Part shown: positions 27,319 through 35,645 of the stretch, piece by piece
How positions within the stretch are numbered: position 1 is the stretch's first letter
Layout of the letters: every line of letters starts with the position of its first letter
Source: a virus
Direction: 5' to 3' (one strand)
Length of the DNA stretch: 64,000 nucleotides
IMG/VR virus record: IMGVR_UViG_3300027770_000041
Span: 39,649 to 103,648 of that record
The notes under the pieces: model-generated
What the model was told of the DNA's origin: nothing
The model's database searches: none
What the model saw: only the letters and a program-made list of their open reading frames with translations
Translations under genes and position numbers: made by a program

Positions 27319-27777
27319 ATGTCTGCAAATAAAAATTACAAACAGGGAAAGTTCAAACCAAAGCATCCAGAAAAATATAATGGAGACCCAACAAATATTA
27401 TATACCGTAGTTCTTATGAACTCAAAATGTTTCATTATTGTGATTTGACTGAAAATATAATTTCATATCAAAGTGAAGAATTTTGGGTTCCTTATGTATC
27501 ACCAGTAGACAAAAAAGTACATAGATATTTTCCAGATATGAAACTGAAATATAAAGATAAAGACGGAAATATAAGAATAGTAGTTGTAGAAATTAAACCA
27601 GCTAAAGATTTAAAAGAACCACCCACAAATCCACCAAACCGAACAAAATCTTGGGCATATGCAGTTAAAACTTGGGTAGTAAATCAAGCAAAATGGGAAG
27701 CTTGTCGTGAATATTGTAAAGATAGAAACTGGGAATTTCGTATTTTTACCGAACGTGATTTGGGCATTCAAATATGA
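27319..27777 (+). CDS. 4: Head completion protein gp4
   Basis: 152 residues, the size of T4 gp4 (150). The sequence shows FKPKHPEKYNGDPTNIIYRS, SYELKMFHYCD, FWVPYVSP, RYFPDM and VVVEIKPAKD, an arrangement matching gp4/gp50 head completion proteins. The YRS...E, D and EIKP residues resemble a PD-(D/E)XK nuclease-like core. In T4 it is needed to finish the DNA-filled head before tail joining. It is the first gene of a plus-strand operon (gp4, unknown, gp48-like, gp53). A 4-nt ATGA overlap links it to the next gene. Confidence 0.85.
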   Translation: MSANKNYKQGKFKPKHPEKYNGDPTNIIYRSSYELKMFHYCDLTENIISYQSEEFWVPYVSPVDKKVHRYFPDMKLKYKDKDGNIRIVVVEIKPAKDLKEPPTNPPNRTKSWAYAVKTWVVNQAKWEACREYCKDRNWEFRIFTERDLGIQI

Positions 27778-28286
27778 TTGCCGATAAAATACTTAAAGAA
27801 GCAGGTAAAAAATTTCGTTCTGCATCTTGGTATACGAATGCCTTGATGAATGAACTATCAAATCAAGAAAAAGATATAAATCAAATTGATACTGATTTTA
27901 TTATTCCTGGTGATTTGGTGTTTTTTATGTATTCTGCAAAATATCCACAAAAATATCTATTCTGGGATAGACAACCATTAACTTATATTATAAATGTAAA
28001 TCCAAGACAAGGATTATTTTTTGGTTCCAATCTTCATTATCTAAATCCACAATATCGTGGAGGTGTTGCTGCTTCATACATAAATAAAGCAGGAAACGTG
28101 AATGCACCAAGAAAAACATTACATAATTATCTTTTTTCTGGTGTGAGTAGTAATTTTTTCAAGGTCCCTGAAAGTGAGTGGAGAGAAGTATCTTTACTTC
28201 CAACCGAAAGATTTGTTGATAAAAGAGGACAACCAGTATTCAAATCCAGAGTTTGGGATTATCCAGATAACCAATCGGCACCATAA
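27774..28286 (+). CDS. Conserved cyanophage protein in the gp4-gp53 operon, unknown
   Basis: 170 residues starting MIADKILKEAGKKFRSASWY. A conserved-looking core reads PGDLVFFMYSAKYPQKYLFW, PLTYIINVNPRQGLFFGSNLHYLNP. Near the end, VPESEWREVSLLPTERF precedes a basic VDKRGQPVFKSR. It overlaps gp4 by 4 nt and abuts the gp48-like gene. T4 has nothing of this size here. Position among head-completion and baseplate genes suggests a virion assembly role, but I do not recognise the family. Confidence 0.7.
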   Translation: MIADKILKEAGKKFRSASWYTNALMNELSNQEKDINQIDTDFIIPGDLVFFMYSAKYPQKYLFWDRQPLTYIINVNPRQGLFFGSNLHYLNPQYRGGVAASYINKAGNVNAPRKTLHNYLFSGVSSNFFKVPESEWREVSLLPTERFVDKRGQPVFKSRVWDYPDNQSAP

Positions 28287-29798
28287 ATGGCTGAAAAAGC
28301 AGTAAGTAATGACTTTCACCCAATACCACCACCAGTCTTCTCACTTCCGGGGCAAGAAGAAAAAATACAGCTTACTTATGACCCAACTAATGGAAATACA
28401 AAGCTTTATAAAATAGTTTATTTTAATGGTGCAGTAACAGGAAAAACCGAGATTTATACAAATGGAGTATGGAGTATTACTGGAATTGGTGTAATATCAG
28501 ACTCAAAACAAAGAATAACAGTACACGATAAAGTAATTAATTCAATTACAAATGCAAAAAATATAAGTGGAACTGGTATTCTTCCTGGGTTTATAGTAAA
28601 TAAAGCAGGTTCACAAGATACTGGGATAGGAGGAGTAATATCACCAACTGCACCAAGTACACTTCAACAAATTGGTAATATTGGAAAAGCTATTATAGAA
28701 ATTGTTACAGACCCAATCGGTGCATTAACACCCTTTGATGTTTCTGGAACTGCTTTCGGTGATGCAAATGAAAAAAGATTATTTGGTGATAAAAAACTTC
28801 TCATATATCCAATTGATATGATTACATCACAACAAGATAGATTGGAAATTTCACAATTTAGATATAAACCAACAGGAGCAGAAAGTATATTTAATAACCC
28901 AGCAAAAGTGATTCAAGAAAATATACAAAGAAATAGTGCATTGTCTGATTTTATTGGGATGAGCGTTTTACCAATTCCAAATGGCGTGTCTGATGGTAAT
29001 AATGTTTCTTGGGGAGCAGACCAAATGAATTCATTAACCGCAGGTGCAACTGGATTAGCATTAACAAAGATGGGTACTTATGCAGCTACTGGTGGTGGTG
29101 TTGGTAGTCTTGCTGCTGCATTAAAAGTATTAACAAAGGGTCAAAGTCCACTTGGCGTTTTAGATGCAGTCAAAGGAGGAATGTCTGCAAATTTATATGG
29201 AGATTTATTAAGTGAAGCAGTTAAGAGTGCTGCTGCAAAAGGTACAGCAGCATCTGCATTTGCATCACAAGTTCTTAAAATGGCGCAATTTGAAGTATCA
29301 CCAGAAAGCATTTTAGCAAGAGGCTTTGGTATTATACCAAACTCAAACTTGGAACTTTTATTTAATAGTCCAGAACTTCGTCAATTTTCATTTTCTTATC
29401 GTATGAGCCCAAGAAGTAAAGAAGAAGCAAGAAATGTAAAAAGAATTATTCGTTTTTTCAAGCAAGGTATGGCTCCAAGAAAACAAACCGGTCAAGCAGG
29501 TCAAGCATCATTTTTTCTTGGAACACCAAATGTATTTAAACTTAGATACAAAACAGGAAAAGATAAACCCATTTCAGGATTAAATAAATTTAAAGTTTGT
29601 GCCTTGACTGGATTTTCTGTAAATTATGCACCAGAAGGAAATTGGGCTGCTTATGATGAAGGACAACCAGTCACTTTAACTATGGCGATGCAATTTTCAG
29701 AACTTGAACCAATTTATAATACTGACTATAAAACAGATATATTCAGCACAAGAACTAGTGATTTGGATTCAGTACAAGACGACGATGTAGGTTATTAA
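28287..29798 (+). CDS. 48: Baseplate tail-tube cap, T4 gp48-like
   Basis: 503 residues, longer than T4 gp48 (364). The N-terminal third is low complexity with a Pro-rich start. The C-terminal third has SNLELLFNSPELRQFSFSYR, PRSKEEARNVKRIIRFFKQG and KFKVCALTGFSVNYAPEGNWAAYD, the pattern of the gp48/gp54-type tube-fold proteins that cap the hub. It lies between the unknown 170-aa gene and gp53. Assignment to gp48 rather than gp54 is by size and domain pattern. Confidence 0.7.
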   Translation: MAEKAVSNDFHPIPPPVFSLPGQEEKIQLTYDPTNGNTKLYKIVYFNGAVTGKTEIYTNGVWSITGIGVISDSKQRITVHDKVINSITNAKNISGTGILPGFIVNKAGSQDTGIGGVISPTAPSTLQQIGNIGKAIIEIVTDPIGALTPFDVSGTAFGDANEKRLFGDKKLLIYPIDMITSQQDRLEISQFRYKPTGAESIFNNPAKVIQENIQRNSALSDFIGMSVLPIPNGVSDGNNVSWGADQMNSLTAGATGLALTKMGTYAATGGGVGSLAAALKVLTKGQSPLGVLDAVKGGMSANLYGDLLSEAVKSAAAKGTAASAFASQVLKMAQFEVSPESILARGFGIIPNSNLELLFNSPELRQFSFSYRMSPRSKEEARNVKRIIRFFKQGMAPRKQTGQAGQASFFLGTPNVFKLRYKTGKDKPISGLNKFKVCALTGFSVNYAPEGNWAAYDEGQPVTLTMAMQFSELEPIYNTDYKTDIFSTRTSDLDSVQDDDVGY

Positions 29799-29799
29799 A

Positions 29800-30459
29800 A
29801 TGGGATACTTCAAAGAACTACCAAATTTACAATATCTTTCTCGTTTGACGAATTCAAATTCAAATGAGAATTATATTACTGTTAAAAATATTTTCAAAAG
29901 AGCAGCAATTAGAAGTGATATCATAAATGTTATTACTGCTTTTGTTTATTATCAAATTACAGATAACGAAAGACCAGAACAAGTCGCAAGTAAAGTTTAT
30001 GAAAATCCAGAACTAGATTGGATAGTTTTACACACAAATAATATCACAAACGTAAGAGAGCAATGGCCATTAAGTAATCAAGATTTATATAATTATATGT
30101 TAGACAAATATGGATCTGATGGAAATATAGCAAATATTCATCATTATGAAACTATTCAAATTTTAGATGATTTCAAAAGACTTATAGTTCCCGCAGGATT
30201 AAAAGTTGATTCAAATTTTCAAGTTACATACGCAAAAACTGATTATAGTTTAATAACTACAAATCCCACACAACCAATCACAAATTATGAATATGAAGTA
30301 AAAATAAATGAAGAAAAAAGACAAATTAGATTAATAAGACCCGAGTATATATCAGTAATGGTAAGCGATTTGAAAAATATTATGAAATATGATCGTTCTT
30401 CTAATTACCTTAGTCAATCATCAAAATCAACATATAATCCAAGATTAACTGGAGTATAA
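29800..30459 (+). CDS. 53: Baseplate wedge protein gp53
   Basis: 219 residues (T4 gp53 is 196). Recognisable elements are MGYFKELPNLQYLSRL near the N-terminus, TAFVYYQITDNERPEQVASKVYENPELDWIV (LysM-like wedge core, given here as known for the family) and LSNQDLYNYMLDKYG. In T4 gp53 joins the wedges around the hub. It ends the plus-strand operon, 73 nt from the convergent gp32 stop. Confidence 0.8.
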   Translation: MGYFKELPNLQYLSRLTNSNSNENYITVKNIFKRAAIRSDIINVITAFVYYQITDNERPEQVASKVYENPELDWIVLHTNNITNVREQWPLSNQDLYNYMLDKYGSDGNIANIHHYETIQILDDFKRLIVPAGLKVDSNFQVTYAKTDYSLITTNPTQPITNYEYEVKINEEKRQIRLIRPEYISVMVSDLKNIMKYDRSSNYLSQSSKSTYNPRLTGV

Positions 30460-30472
30460 AAACCTTACAAAC

Positions 30473-30502
30473 AAAAAAATCCCCCAAAATTTTTCTCGGG
30501 GG
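30473..30502 (-). terminator. Rho-independent terminator of gp32
   Basis: On the minus strand CCCCC, a 12-nt A/T-rich loop and GGGGG are followed by ATTTTTTTG. It lies between convergent gp53 and gp32. Outer bases (CCTTAT/ATAAGG) could extend pairing. The T-tract is on the gp32 side. Confidence 0.8.
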
Positions 30503-30531
30503 ATAAGGTAATTAAAAGTTAATTTTCGAAA

Positions 30532-31419
30532 TCAACTTTCAGCTAATTTTTGAAAGTATGATAAGGTATCATCTTCATCTTCATCGACAGGACTAGATTT
30601 TGAGGACGAAGTAGTTTTTACTGTGGGTTCAAACTCTTCTTCTTCATCAATAGTTTCTGGGTCTTGACGTTTTGTTGCAGTTTTAGTTCCAAGAACAGAA
30701 TCCAAACGCTTCTTTAAATCCAAATAAGGCTTAAAGTTTTTCTCATCTGTAAATTCATTTAGATCATTAAGTGATTTATAGATGGTTTCTAGTTCATCAT
30801 CATTATCTAAAAGTGGGCAGGGTTCAGCAAACTCCGACTTATCATAGTTCCAATAACCTTCCACTTTACGAAGTTTCAGTTTGAAGTTTGCACCTTCCCA
30901 AAAATCAAATGCATTAATAGGTTTCTCGTCATCAAACTCTGGCTTCATCGCAGCCATAATTTTATCAAATACTTTCTTACCAAACTTATAAAGAAATACC
31001 TTACCTTCATTTTCAGGTGCAACAGGGTCTTTTACGACATATATGTTTGCGTAATAAGAAAGTTTACGTTTACGATCACGAACGATATTTTGATTATCTT
31101 TACTTCCAGTATTCCATAATTCACGATTTGCTTCACAAACCGGACATTGCCCTTTATTAGTAGTTAAACAATTATCAATCAACCAACCACCAGGTCCTTG
31201 AAATGCGTGAGACCAAACCTGTGCCCAAGGTAATTCACAACCAGAAGGAGCAGGAAGAAAACGAATTACAGCAGAACCAGTACCACCTTTATCCATCGCA
31301 GGTTTCCAAAAACGATTATCATCTTTAGAACCAGTTTCATTTAGTTTTTCAACTTGTTTGATAAGTTTCTCGGTTAAAGAACCCATCTTTGATTGCTTTT
31401 TAAGATCTTGAAAACTCAT
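30532..31419 (-). CDS. 32: Single-stranded DNA-binding protein gp32
   Basis: 295 residues (T4 gp32 is 301). A basic N-terminus is followed by RFLPAPSG and WAQVWSHAFQGPGGWLIDNC. The zinc-binding set is visible: His71, Cys84, Cys92 and Cys95 (H-X12-C-X7-C-X2-C). The C-terminal tail is acidic and Ser-rich (DEEEEFEP, VDEDEDD), as needed for contacts with replication proteins. It coats ssDNA in replication and recombination. It is preceded by a TATAATAAATA promoter and followed by a strong terminator, fitting separate high-level expression. Confidence 0.93.
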   Translation of the reverse strand: MSFQDLKKQSKMGSLTEKLIKQVEKLNETGSKDDNRFWKPAMDKGGTGSAVIRFLPAPSGCELPWAQVWSHAFQGPGGWLIDNCLTTNKGQCPVCEANRELWNTGSKDNQNIVRDRKRKLSYYANIYVVKDPVAPENEGKVFLYKFGKKVFDKIMAAMKPEFDDEKPINAFDFWEGANFKLKLRKVEGYWNYDKSEFAEPCPLLDNDDELETIYKSLNDLNEFTDEKNFKPYLDLKKRLDSVLGTKTATKRQDPETIDEEEEFEPTVKTTSSSKSSPVDEDEDDTLSYFQKLAES

Positions 31420-31457
31420 ATATTCTCCGTATTAATTGTATTGGGATATATTGGACC

Positions 31458-31468
31458 TATTTATTATA
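31458..31468 (-). promoter_or_regulatory. 32: gp32 promoter: overlapping -10 TATAAT and late ATAAATA
   Basis: TATAATAAATA on the minus strand, about 40 nt upstream of gp32. It combines a host-type -10 with a T4 late-type box. 17 of 19 bases around it match the region upstream of the SLH protein gene at 47635-47645. Confidence 0.5.
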
Positions 31469-31480
31469 GCAGATATACCT

Positions 31481-31813
31481 TCAATCGTCAAGTGTTTTTT
31501 CAAGTCCATTAATAGTTCTTTCCATCATTTTAAAAAAAGAATCAAATCCTTTCTTTTTATCAAATCCAAGAAACTCAACAGAATCGAGCATATTTTCTTT
31601 CATTTCTATTGCTTCTGGGTCATCTGAAAGTGAAAGTCTAAAAATAAAAAGTTTTTGTTTTTCTAAAAAGTCTTTCATCAAAATTAAATGTCCTCTTTTT
31701 TGTTCATTATCATAAAAAGGAACGTACATCATTTCTTGATAAAGTTTTTTCTGCATATTTTCAAGTTCTTTCATATCGTTTCTAACTAAATCCGAGTCAA
31801 AAAACTTACTCAT
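31481..31813 (-). CDS. DUF1825 family protein (cyanobacterial-type)
   Basis: 110 residues. The start MSKFFDSDLVRNDMKELENM and the helical body with KLFIFRLSLSDDPEA match the cyanobacterial DUF1825 family (FFDSD.V at the N-terminus). Function unknown. It overlaps the gp59 gene by 4 nt and lies directly upstream of gp32, so it is embedded in the replication and late-transcription operon. It was probably acquired from a cyanobacterial host and kept as a cyanophage core gene. A link to replication or transcription is inferred only from position. Confidence 0.75.
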   Translation of the reverse strand: MSKFFDSDLVRNDMKELENMQKKLYQEMMYVPFYDNEQKRGHLILMKDFLEKQKLFIFRLSLSDDPEAIEMKENMLDSVEFLGFDKKKGFDSFFKMMERTINGLEKTLDD

Positions 31814-32400
31814 AATATAACCTCTTTAAGTATAGTTTTATACTTTGATGCATCAATATTTAGAAAAGGTTTGTATTTAAAAATTCTCAAACTTACATAA
31901 TTCCAAATTGGATCAGTAAGTTTTTTATCAAAATCTTTAACAAAATTTAATAATATATCTAATATTGTAATTGTTTCTATGGTAATACTTTTTTGTAAAT
32001 ATTTTTTCAGTATTTCTGGGTGATTTCCAGTTTTACAATCAAATAAAGATTCAAAGTTTTTTTTATTCATAAAACTTTCAGTTTCAGATTTAAACAAATA
32101 AGACAAGCTTTGTGTCTTCTTTAACCATTCCTTATACACATCTTCACCTTCACGAATAATATCTCCTATCCAAAGTCGTTCTGGGTCATTACAGTCTACA
32201 AAATTTGCTACAAAATATGCTTTGATTTCTTCGTCTTTTTTTTGCCTCGAAATTCTTTCGAAAAAATATCGATCTTTTCTTTTATAAAAACTTTCTTTTG
32301 ATGCACGACTTCTTCCACAATACTTATGATAATCGTAGGTTTTTTTTGTAAAGTGATTTTTAAATGCTAAGTAAGTTTTATATACTTCAAAATCAGTCAC
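31810..32400 (-). CDS. 59: Helicase loader gp59
   Basis: 196 residues (T4 gp59 is 217). Matching elements are VYKTYLAFKNHF, YHKYCGRSRASKESFYKRKDRYFFERIS and LWIGDI near the middle, and WNYVSLRIFKYKPFLNIDASK near the end. These follow the T4 protein in order (KRRDKYFFQKLS, AWIGDI, WNNYSIKLKAYRKILNIDS). Known role: loads gp41 helicase onto gp32-covered DNA. It overlaps gp33 and DUF1825 by 4 nt each. Confidence 0.88.
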   Translation of the reverse strand: MTDFEVYKTYLAFKNHFTKKTYDYHKYCGRSRASKESFYKRKDRYFFERISRQKKDEEIKAYFVANFVDCNDPERLWIGDIIREGEDVYKEWLKKTQSLSYLFKSETESFMNKKNFESLFDCKTGNHPEILKKYLQKSITIETITILDILLNFVKDFDKKLTDPIWNYVSLRIFKYKPFLNIDASKYKTILKEVIL

Positions 32401-32651
32401 AGAGGCAGTTTTGCTTTTGTAGTTTTCTTTAAAAAATTAAGTTCAATAGCATCGCACTTAATTTTTTCTTTAAGTGGTTTTGAAACAAGTTTTGATATTG
32501 TATCAAGTTCAATATTTTGAACTTCGCAATATGTTACAATTGCATCAATATAATTGACCTGTGTGTTTTTTACAATATCTTCAATTTCTTGTGCGAACTT
32601 TTGCGGACACAAAAATTTAGCATTTAATTCTTCTTTAATTTCTTCATTCAT
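32397..32651 (-). CDS. 33: Late transcription co-activator gp33
   Basis: 84 residues from the ATG at 32651, which overlaps the exonuclease stop (ATGAATGA). A longer frame to 32756 is open but would overlap the exonuclease by 113 nt. Residues IEDIVKNTQVNYIDAIVTYC and KPLKEKIKCDAIELNFLKKT line up with T4 gp33 (IEKMVEEFGMSYLEATTAFL, SGIIEKIQSEAIDENLL). It should link host RNA polymerase, the gp55 sigma and the sliding clamp at late promoters, in agreement with the CTAAATA boxes found in this window. Confidence 0.82.
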   Translation of the reverse strand: MNEEIKEELNAKFLCPQKFAQEIEDIVKNTQVNYIDAIVTYCEVQNIELDTISKLVSKPLKEKIKCDAIELNFLKKTTKAKLPL

Positions 32652-33324
32652 AGGTTTGAAGTTTATCTCTAACAAATTCTCTAATATATTTGATGAGTAA
32701 TTTGATATACTTTTCTTTGTCGTATTCTTCATAAACAACACATTCTCCATTTTCACAAGCCATAATAATGACTAACTTCTTTACCATTATACCAGTAAGT
32801 TCATATAACATGCAACTATATGCTACACACTGCACGAAATAATGCTCAATCCATTCTTTTGGTTTTGGTTTTGCAGAAGTCTTAAAGTCAATAACAGCCA
32901 ATTCGCCATTATATTCTGCTATACAATCAACTGTTCCGGCAATTCCAAGAACTTTACTGTATAATGATTTTTCAAGAGCATGAATATTATTTATATTATT
33001 TAATTCTGGTTTAGCAATCTTAAATAAAAATTGCGATAAAGGTTGAACTTCTGGAAGTTCTGAAATATTATGCAGATAATTTTCTACCAATGTATGCATA
33101 TCAGTTCCACGACTGGTTGCTGCTTTGGTAATCTTATCTGCTGCTGCTTCGCCAATTTTCTTTCTCCAATTAATAAAAATCTGACGATTAATATAACTAG
33201 TAACAGAGGTAATAGAAACAAGACGATGCAAAACATCATCTTCTGGTACTTTATAATATCTTACACTATCAATCGTTTCCCTTTCTAATTCGGGAAGTTT
33301 TATATCAAGATGATTAAAATTCAC
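32644..33324 (-). CDS. PD-(D/E)XK exonuclease
   Basis: 226 residues with a GTG start overlapping the phoH stop (GTGA). A cyanophage-conserved nuclease: early Arg/Trp-rich helix (FINWRKKIGEAAADKITKAA), TSRGTDMHTLVENYL, the catalytic core GIAGTVDCIAEYNGELAVID followed by FKTS (Asp and Glu/Asp-X-Lys), and QCVAYSCMLYELTG. It resembles mitochondrial genome maintenance-type and RecB-like exonucleases. Placed among gp32, gp59 and phoH, it probably acts in DNA recombination or host DNA breakdown. Confidence 0.8.
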   Translation of the reverse strand: MNFNHLDIKLPELERETIDSVRYYKVPEDDVLHRLVSITSVTSYINRQIFINWRKKIGEAAADKITKAATSRGTDMHTLVENYLHNISELPEVQPLSQFLFKIAKPELNNINNIHALEKSLYSKVLGIAGTVDCIAEYNGELAVIDFKTSAKPKPKEWIEHYFVQCVAYSCMLYELTGIMVKKLVIIMACENGECVVYEEYDKEKYIKLLIKYIREFVRDKLQTYE

Positions 33325-34079
33325 ATTCCTACTTCCAATTTTGCGAGTATGTACTCTTTAACAATTCCTGAGCGAACAATATCATCAACTCCAAACTCAA
33401 CAATATCAAAGGAAGACATTTTTTTCAAAATATTCATAAAATCAATAATACCATTTCGTTCATTTGTTTTTAATAAATCACTTTGTGATGCATCACCACA
33501 GAACATAATCTTTGTATTTTCTCCAACTCTTGTAATAATAGAGTCCATTTCGTGAAATGAGAGATTTGAAAATTCATCTACAATGATAATACAATTATCA
33601 AGAGTTGTTCCACGAATAAAAGAAGTGCTCCAAAAACTAATTGTTTCTTGTGCTTTTAAATTACCATAAAGCATTTCAAAATCAACATCAGAAGGCATCT
33701 GAAACATATATTTTACCATATTTTTGTATGGTATTTGATATAGTGATGATTTATCTTCGTGACTTCCAGGAAGAAATCCAATTTCACGAGTAGGTACAAG
33801 AGACCTTACAAGATATATTTTTTCAAAAGGTGTAACCTCTGAAAGTACATCACGTAAAGCATTGTACAATACACAAAATGTTTTTCCAGTTCCAGCAGTA
33901 CCATAAGCAACCAAATGTTTACCTTCTGCATAAGATGTAAATAATCTTTTTTGATTTTCAGTTAATGGTTCAATATCTAAAAGTAATTCCGAACCAATTG
34001 GTTTTCTTCTTTTTGCTTGTTTTGCGGTCATACCAACCCCGATAGGTTGATTGTCGTTGCCTCTTCTTTTTCTAGCCAT
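33321..34079 (-). CDS. phoH: PhoH-like P-loop ATPase
   Basis: 252 residues. Walker A GTAGTGKT at residues 60-67, Walker B IIIVDEFSN and sensor-like MIMFCGDASQSD (read as TKIMFCGDASQSD). It has the standard PhoH ATPase core after a basic N-terminus. phoH is a common cyanophage auxiliary gene; its biochemical role in phage is not settled (RNA or phosphate-stress links are proposed). It is followed by the exonuclease with a 4-nt overlap and preceded by a small conserved gene. Confidence 0.93.
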   Translation of the reverse strand: MARKRRGNDNQPIGVGMTAKQAKRRKPIGSELLLDIEPLTENQKRLFTSYAEGKHLVAYGTAGTGKTFCVLYNALRDVLSEVTPFEKIYLVRSLVPTREIGFLPGSHEDKSSLYQIPYKNMVKYMFQMPSDVDFEMLYGNLKAQETISFWSTSFIRGTTLDNCIIIVDEFSNLSFHEMDSIITRVGENTKIMFCGDASQSDLLKTNERNGIIDFMNILKKMSSFDIVEFGVDDIVRSGIVKEYILAKLEVGM

Positions 34080-34085
34080 AAATTT

Positions 34086-34328
34086 TTATAGAGTTTTAAT
34101 ATTTGAGCCTGGCATTTTTTTTGCACGATGCAATACATCGTTCCATCCTGGATGTGACTTCTTTAATTTACTTTGCCAATCTCCTACTTCTCCAACACCG
34201 GCAACACCAGCAGACCAATCCTTATCCCAATCTTTATTCTCATCTCTCCACTGACCATACTCAAGCATAGTCATAGAAAGTTCTTTTGTTTCACCAGTTT
34301 CTTTGTGTTTAACGGGATATGTTGGCAT
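34086..34328 (-). CDS. Small conserved cyanophage protein with WDKDWSAGVAG motif
   Basis: 80 residues from ATG 34328 (MPTYPVKHKETGETKELSMT...). The start is chosen over an upstream frame because it fits the MPTY start of this family and lies 23 nt after a CTAAATA late promoter. The N-terminus resembles the MPTYEF start of FmdB-type zinc-ribbon proteins but lacks their cysteines. The body holds WDKDWSAGVAGVGEVGDWQS and HPGWNDVLHRAKK. Similar small proteins occur in many cyanomyoviruses. Function unknown. Confidence 0.7.
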   Translation of the reverse strand: MPTYPVKHKETGETKELSMTMLEYGQWRDENKDWDKDWSAGVAGVGEVGDWQSKLKKSHPGWNDVLHRAKKMPGSNIKTL

Positions 34329-34350
34329 TTTATAAAATAATATACGAAAG

Positions 34351-34357
34351 TATTTAG
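34351..34357 (-). promoter_or_regulatory. Late promoter motif CTAAATA
   Basis: CTAAATA on the minus strand overlapping the thyX stop, 23 nt upstream of the MPTYPVKH gene. It could drive the phoH, exonuclease, gp33, gp59 and DUF1825 genes late in infection. Confidence 0.5.
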
Positions 34358-35025
34358 AATAACAGTGAAGGTGGTTCTTTACAAGCCCAATCAAGTGCTG
34401 ATGCAATAGTTGGAAATTCATCCACAAAAATACACTTACATTTCTCTGCAATTTCCTTGTGCTCTGCCTGGGTTCCGTGAGCACTACGAAGGTCTATGTA
34501 ATGTATCCAGGACCTTATACTCCCACTCATATAAAGACGTGTCTGGGTTGCCTGTGGAAGCACGAAGCGAGCACATTCCTTTGCGACACCGGCATCCAAC
34601 ATTCCCTGATAAAGTAAAATTGCTTCCTTGAAATGGTCTTCAATTCGGGTCTGAAAATAAGCACTCAAATCTTCCGGTAAATCATCGGTTGAGTTCTGAC
34701 GATTTTTAGTATCCTGCCTTCGCAATTCTGGAACTGGAAGTTCTAATTGTAGTTCTGTGCTGTCGGCATATCTCTGTGAGAACTGCTGAAAAGTGAAACT
34801 ACGATGACGAAGAATTTGTGTCGCAATCGCAAGTGAAGTATTGATTTCTAGTGTTACAAATGCGTGTTCAAAAATACTCCAATGTTGATTTTTGATACAA
34901 TACTTTAGTAATCCTTCAAAACCCTGATTACTTTGATTTTTTGGATTACTTACACGAGCACAATAAGCAATATGTTGTTCTGCTTCTGGTGTGACTCTAA
35001 TCAGTCTAACTGTCGGGGTTTTCAT
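34354..35025 (-). CDS. thyX: FAD-dependent thymidylate synthase ThyX
   Basis: 223 residues from ATG 35025 (MKTPTVRLIRVTPEAEQHIA). The ThyX signature RHR-X7-S is at residues 73-83. Other features: FEHAFVTLEI (folate and dUMP region), LPVPELRRQD, and LYMSGSIRSWIHYIDLR...GTQAEHKEIA at the C-terminus. It makes dTMP from dUMP using FAD and methylene-folate for phage DNA synthesis. An upstream in-frame extension to 35091 is open but overlaps a small coding frame. Its start lies within that 59-aa gene (20-nt overlap). Confidence 0.95.
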   Translation of the reverse strand: MKTPTVRLIRVTPEAEQHIAYCARVSNPKNQSNQGFEGLLKYCIKNQHWSIFEHAFVTLEINTSLAIATQILRHRSFTFQQFSQRYADSTELQLELPVPELRRQDTKNRQNSTDDLPEDLSAYFQTRIEDHFKEAILLYQGMLDAGVAKECARFVLPQATQTRLYMSGSIRSWIHYIDLRSAHGTQAEHKEIAEKCKCIFVDEFPTIASALDWACKEPPSLLF

Positions 35026-35185
35026 AATTACCAAATCCTTTTTTCTTTTTGTTATATTTTTTACGGGCAAGTAAAAGTATCGCATTATCAAGTGCTTTTT
35101 TCATATAGATAATCTCCTCTGCACTATAAAGACTTGGATTATCCAATGCTTTTTTTACCAGACGAATAGTTTCTTTATATCTCAT
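35006..35185 (-). CDS. Small basic conserved protein, unknown
   Basis: 59 residues (MRYKETIRLVKKALDNPSLY..., with EIIYMKKALDNAILLLARKK and a lysine-rich end). The ATG overlaps the stop of the preceding 55-aa gene (TAATG), and its 3' end overlaps thyX by 20 nt. Tight coupling on both sides supports it being real. Two helical KKALDN units are visible, suggesting an internal duplication. Function unknown. Confidence 0.65.
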   Translation of the reverse strand: MRYKETIRLVKKALDNPSLYSAEEIIYMKKALDNAILLLARKKYNKKKKGFGNYENPDS

Positions 35186-35352
35186 TAGTCTTCCTCATCT
35201 TCAAAAACTTCATCATAGTCCTCTACATCACCAATGCGTGATGAAGCATTACTGTAATCATAAGCTCCCGGATCAGAATACACTTCTGCTTTGAGTGTTT
35301 CTGTTAAAAGTTCAAGGTTTTTAATGATGAGTTTGAGTTTGTCTCTATTCAT
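35185..35352 (-). CDS. Small acidic conserved protein, unknown
   Basis: 55 residues (MNRDKLKLIIKNLELLTETL, then KAEVYSDPGAYDY, ending in the acidic VEDYDEVFEDEED). Its stop overlaps the next gene's start (TAATG). First gene of the thyX group, downstream of a strong terminator. Proteins with a short helix, a YSDPGAYDY-like middle and an acidic tail are frequent in cyanomyoviruses. Function unknown. Confidence 0.65.
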   Translation of the reverse strand: MNRDKLKLIIKNLELLTETLKAEVYSDPGAYDYSNASSRIGDVEDYDEVFEDEED

Positions 35353-35383
35353 AGGCTTTGATTATTTCTTTTTAATTATAGCA

Positions 35384-35410
35384 CAAAAAAAGAGGGGCAT
35401 CAACCCCTCT
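35384..35410 (-). terminator. Rho-independent terminator
   Basis: On the minus strand AGAGGGG, loop TTGATG and CCCCTCT form a 7-bp GC-rich stem followed by seven T. It lies 10 nt after the stop of the 52-aa gene, separating it from the thyX group. Confidence 0.88.
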
Positions 35411-35419
35411 CATCTTCTA

Positions 35420-35578
35420 TTAAACTAAAATATCTTTACATATTCGTTTACACGACTGCGTATCGTCATCACACTCAATTAAACAACTAAAATAATCATC
35501 TATCAAATCATTTTGCTCACTGGGTTCAGTTATGTGTTTCCATCCATTTAACTGATTATAAGAAATTAGATTGTTCAT
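35420..35578 (-). CDS. Small cysteine-containing protein, unknown
   Basis: 52 residues (MNNLISYNQLNGWKHITEPS...). The C-terminal half has CLIEC, three Asp and CKRIC, a Cys spacing that could bind metal or form disulfides. An excellent ribosome site (TAGGAGG, 5 nt before ATG) and a strong terminator immediately downstream mark it as a well-expressed gene. Function unknown. Confidence 0.7.
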   Translation of the reverse strand: MNNLISYNQLNGWKHITEPSEQNDLIDDYFSCLIECDDDTQSCKRICKDILV

Positions 35579-35645
35579 AAAATCCTCCTAAAAATCTATA
35601 TCACATTTTTATTTATATGATTTGTTAGGATATCAACACAAAAGT

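Noticed and set aside
34086-34484. 132-aa version of the MPTYPVKH gene
   Set aside because: It would overlap thyX by 130 nt. The ATG at 34328 follows a late promoter and matches the family start.
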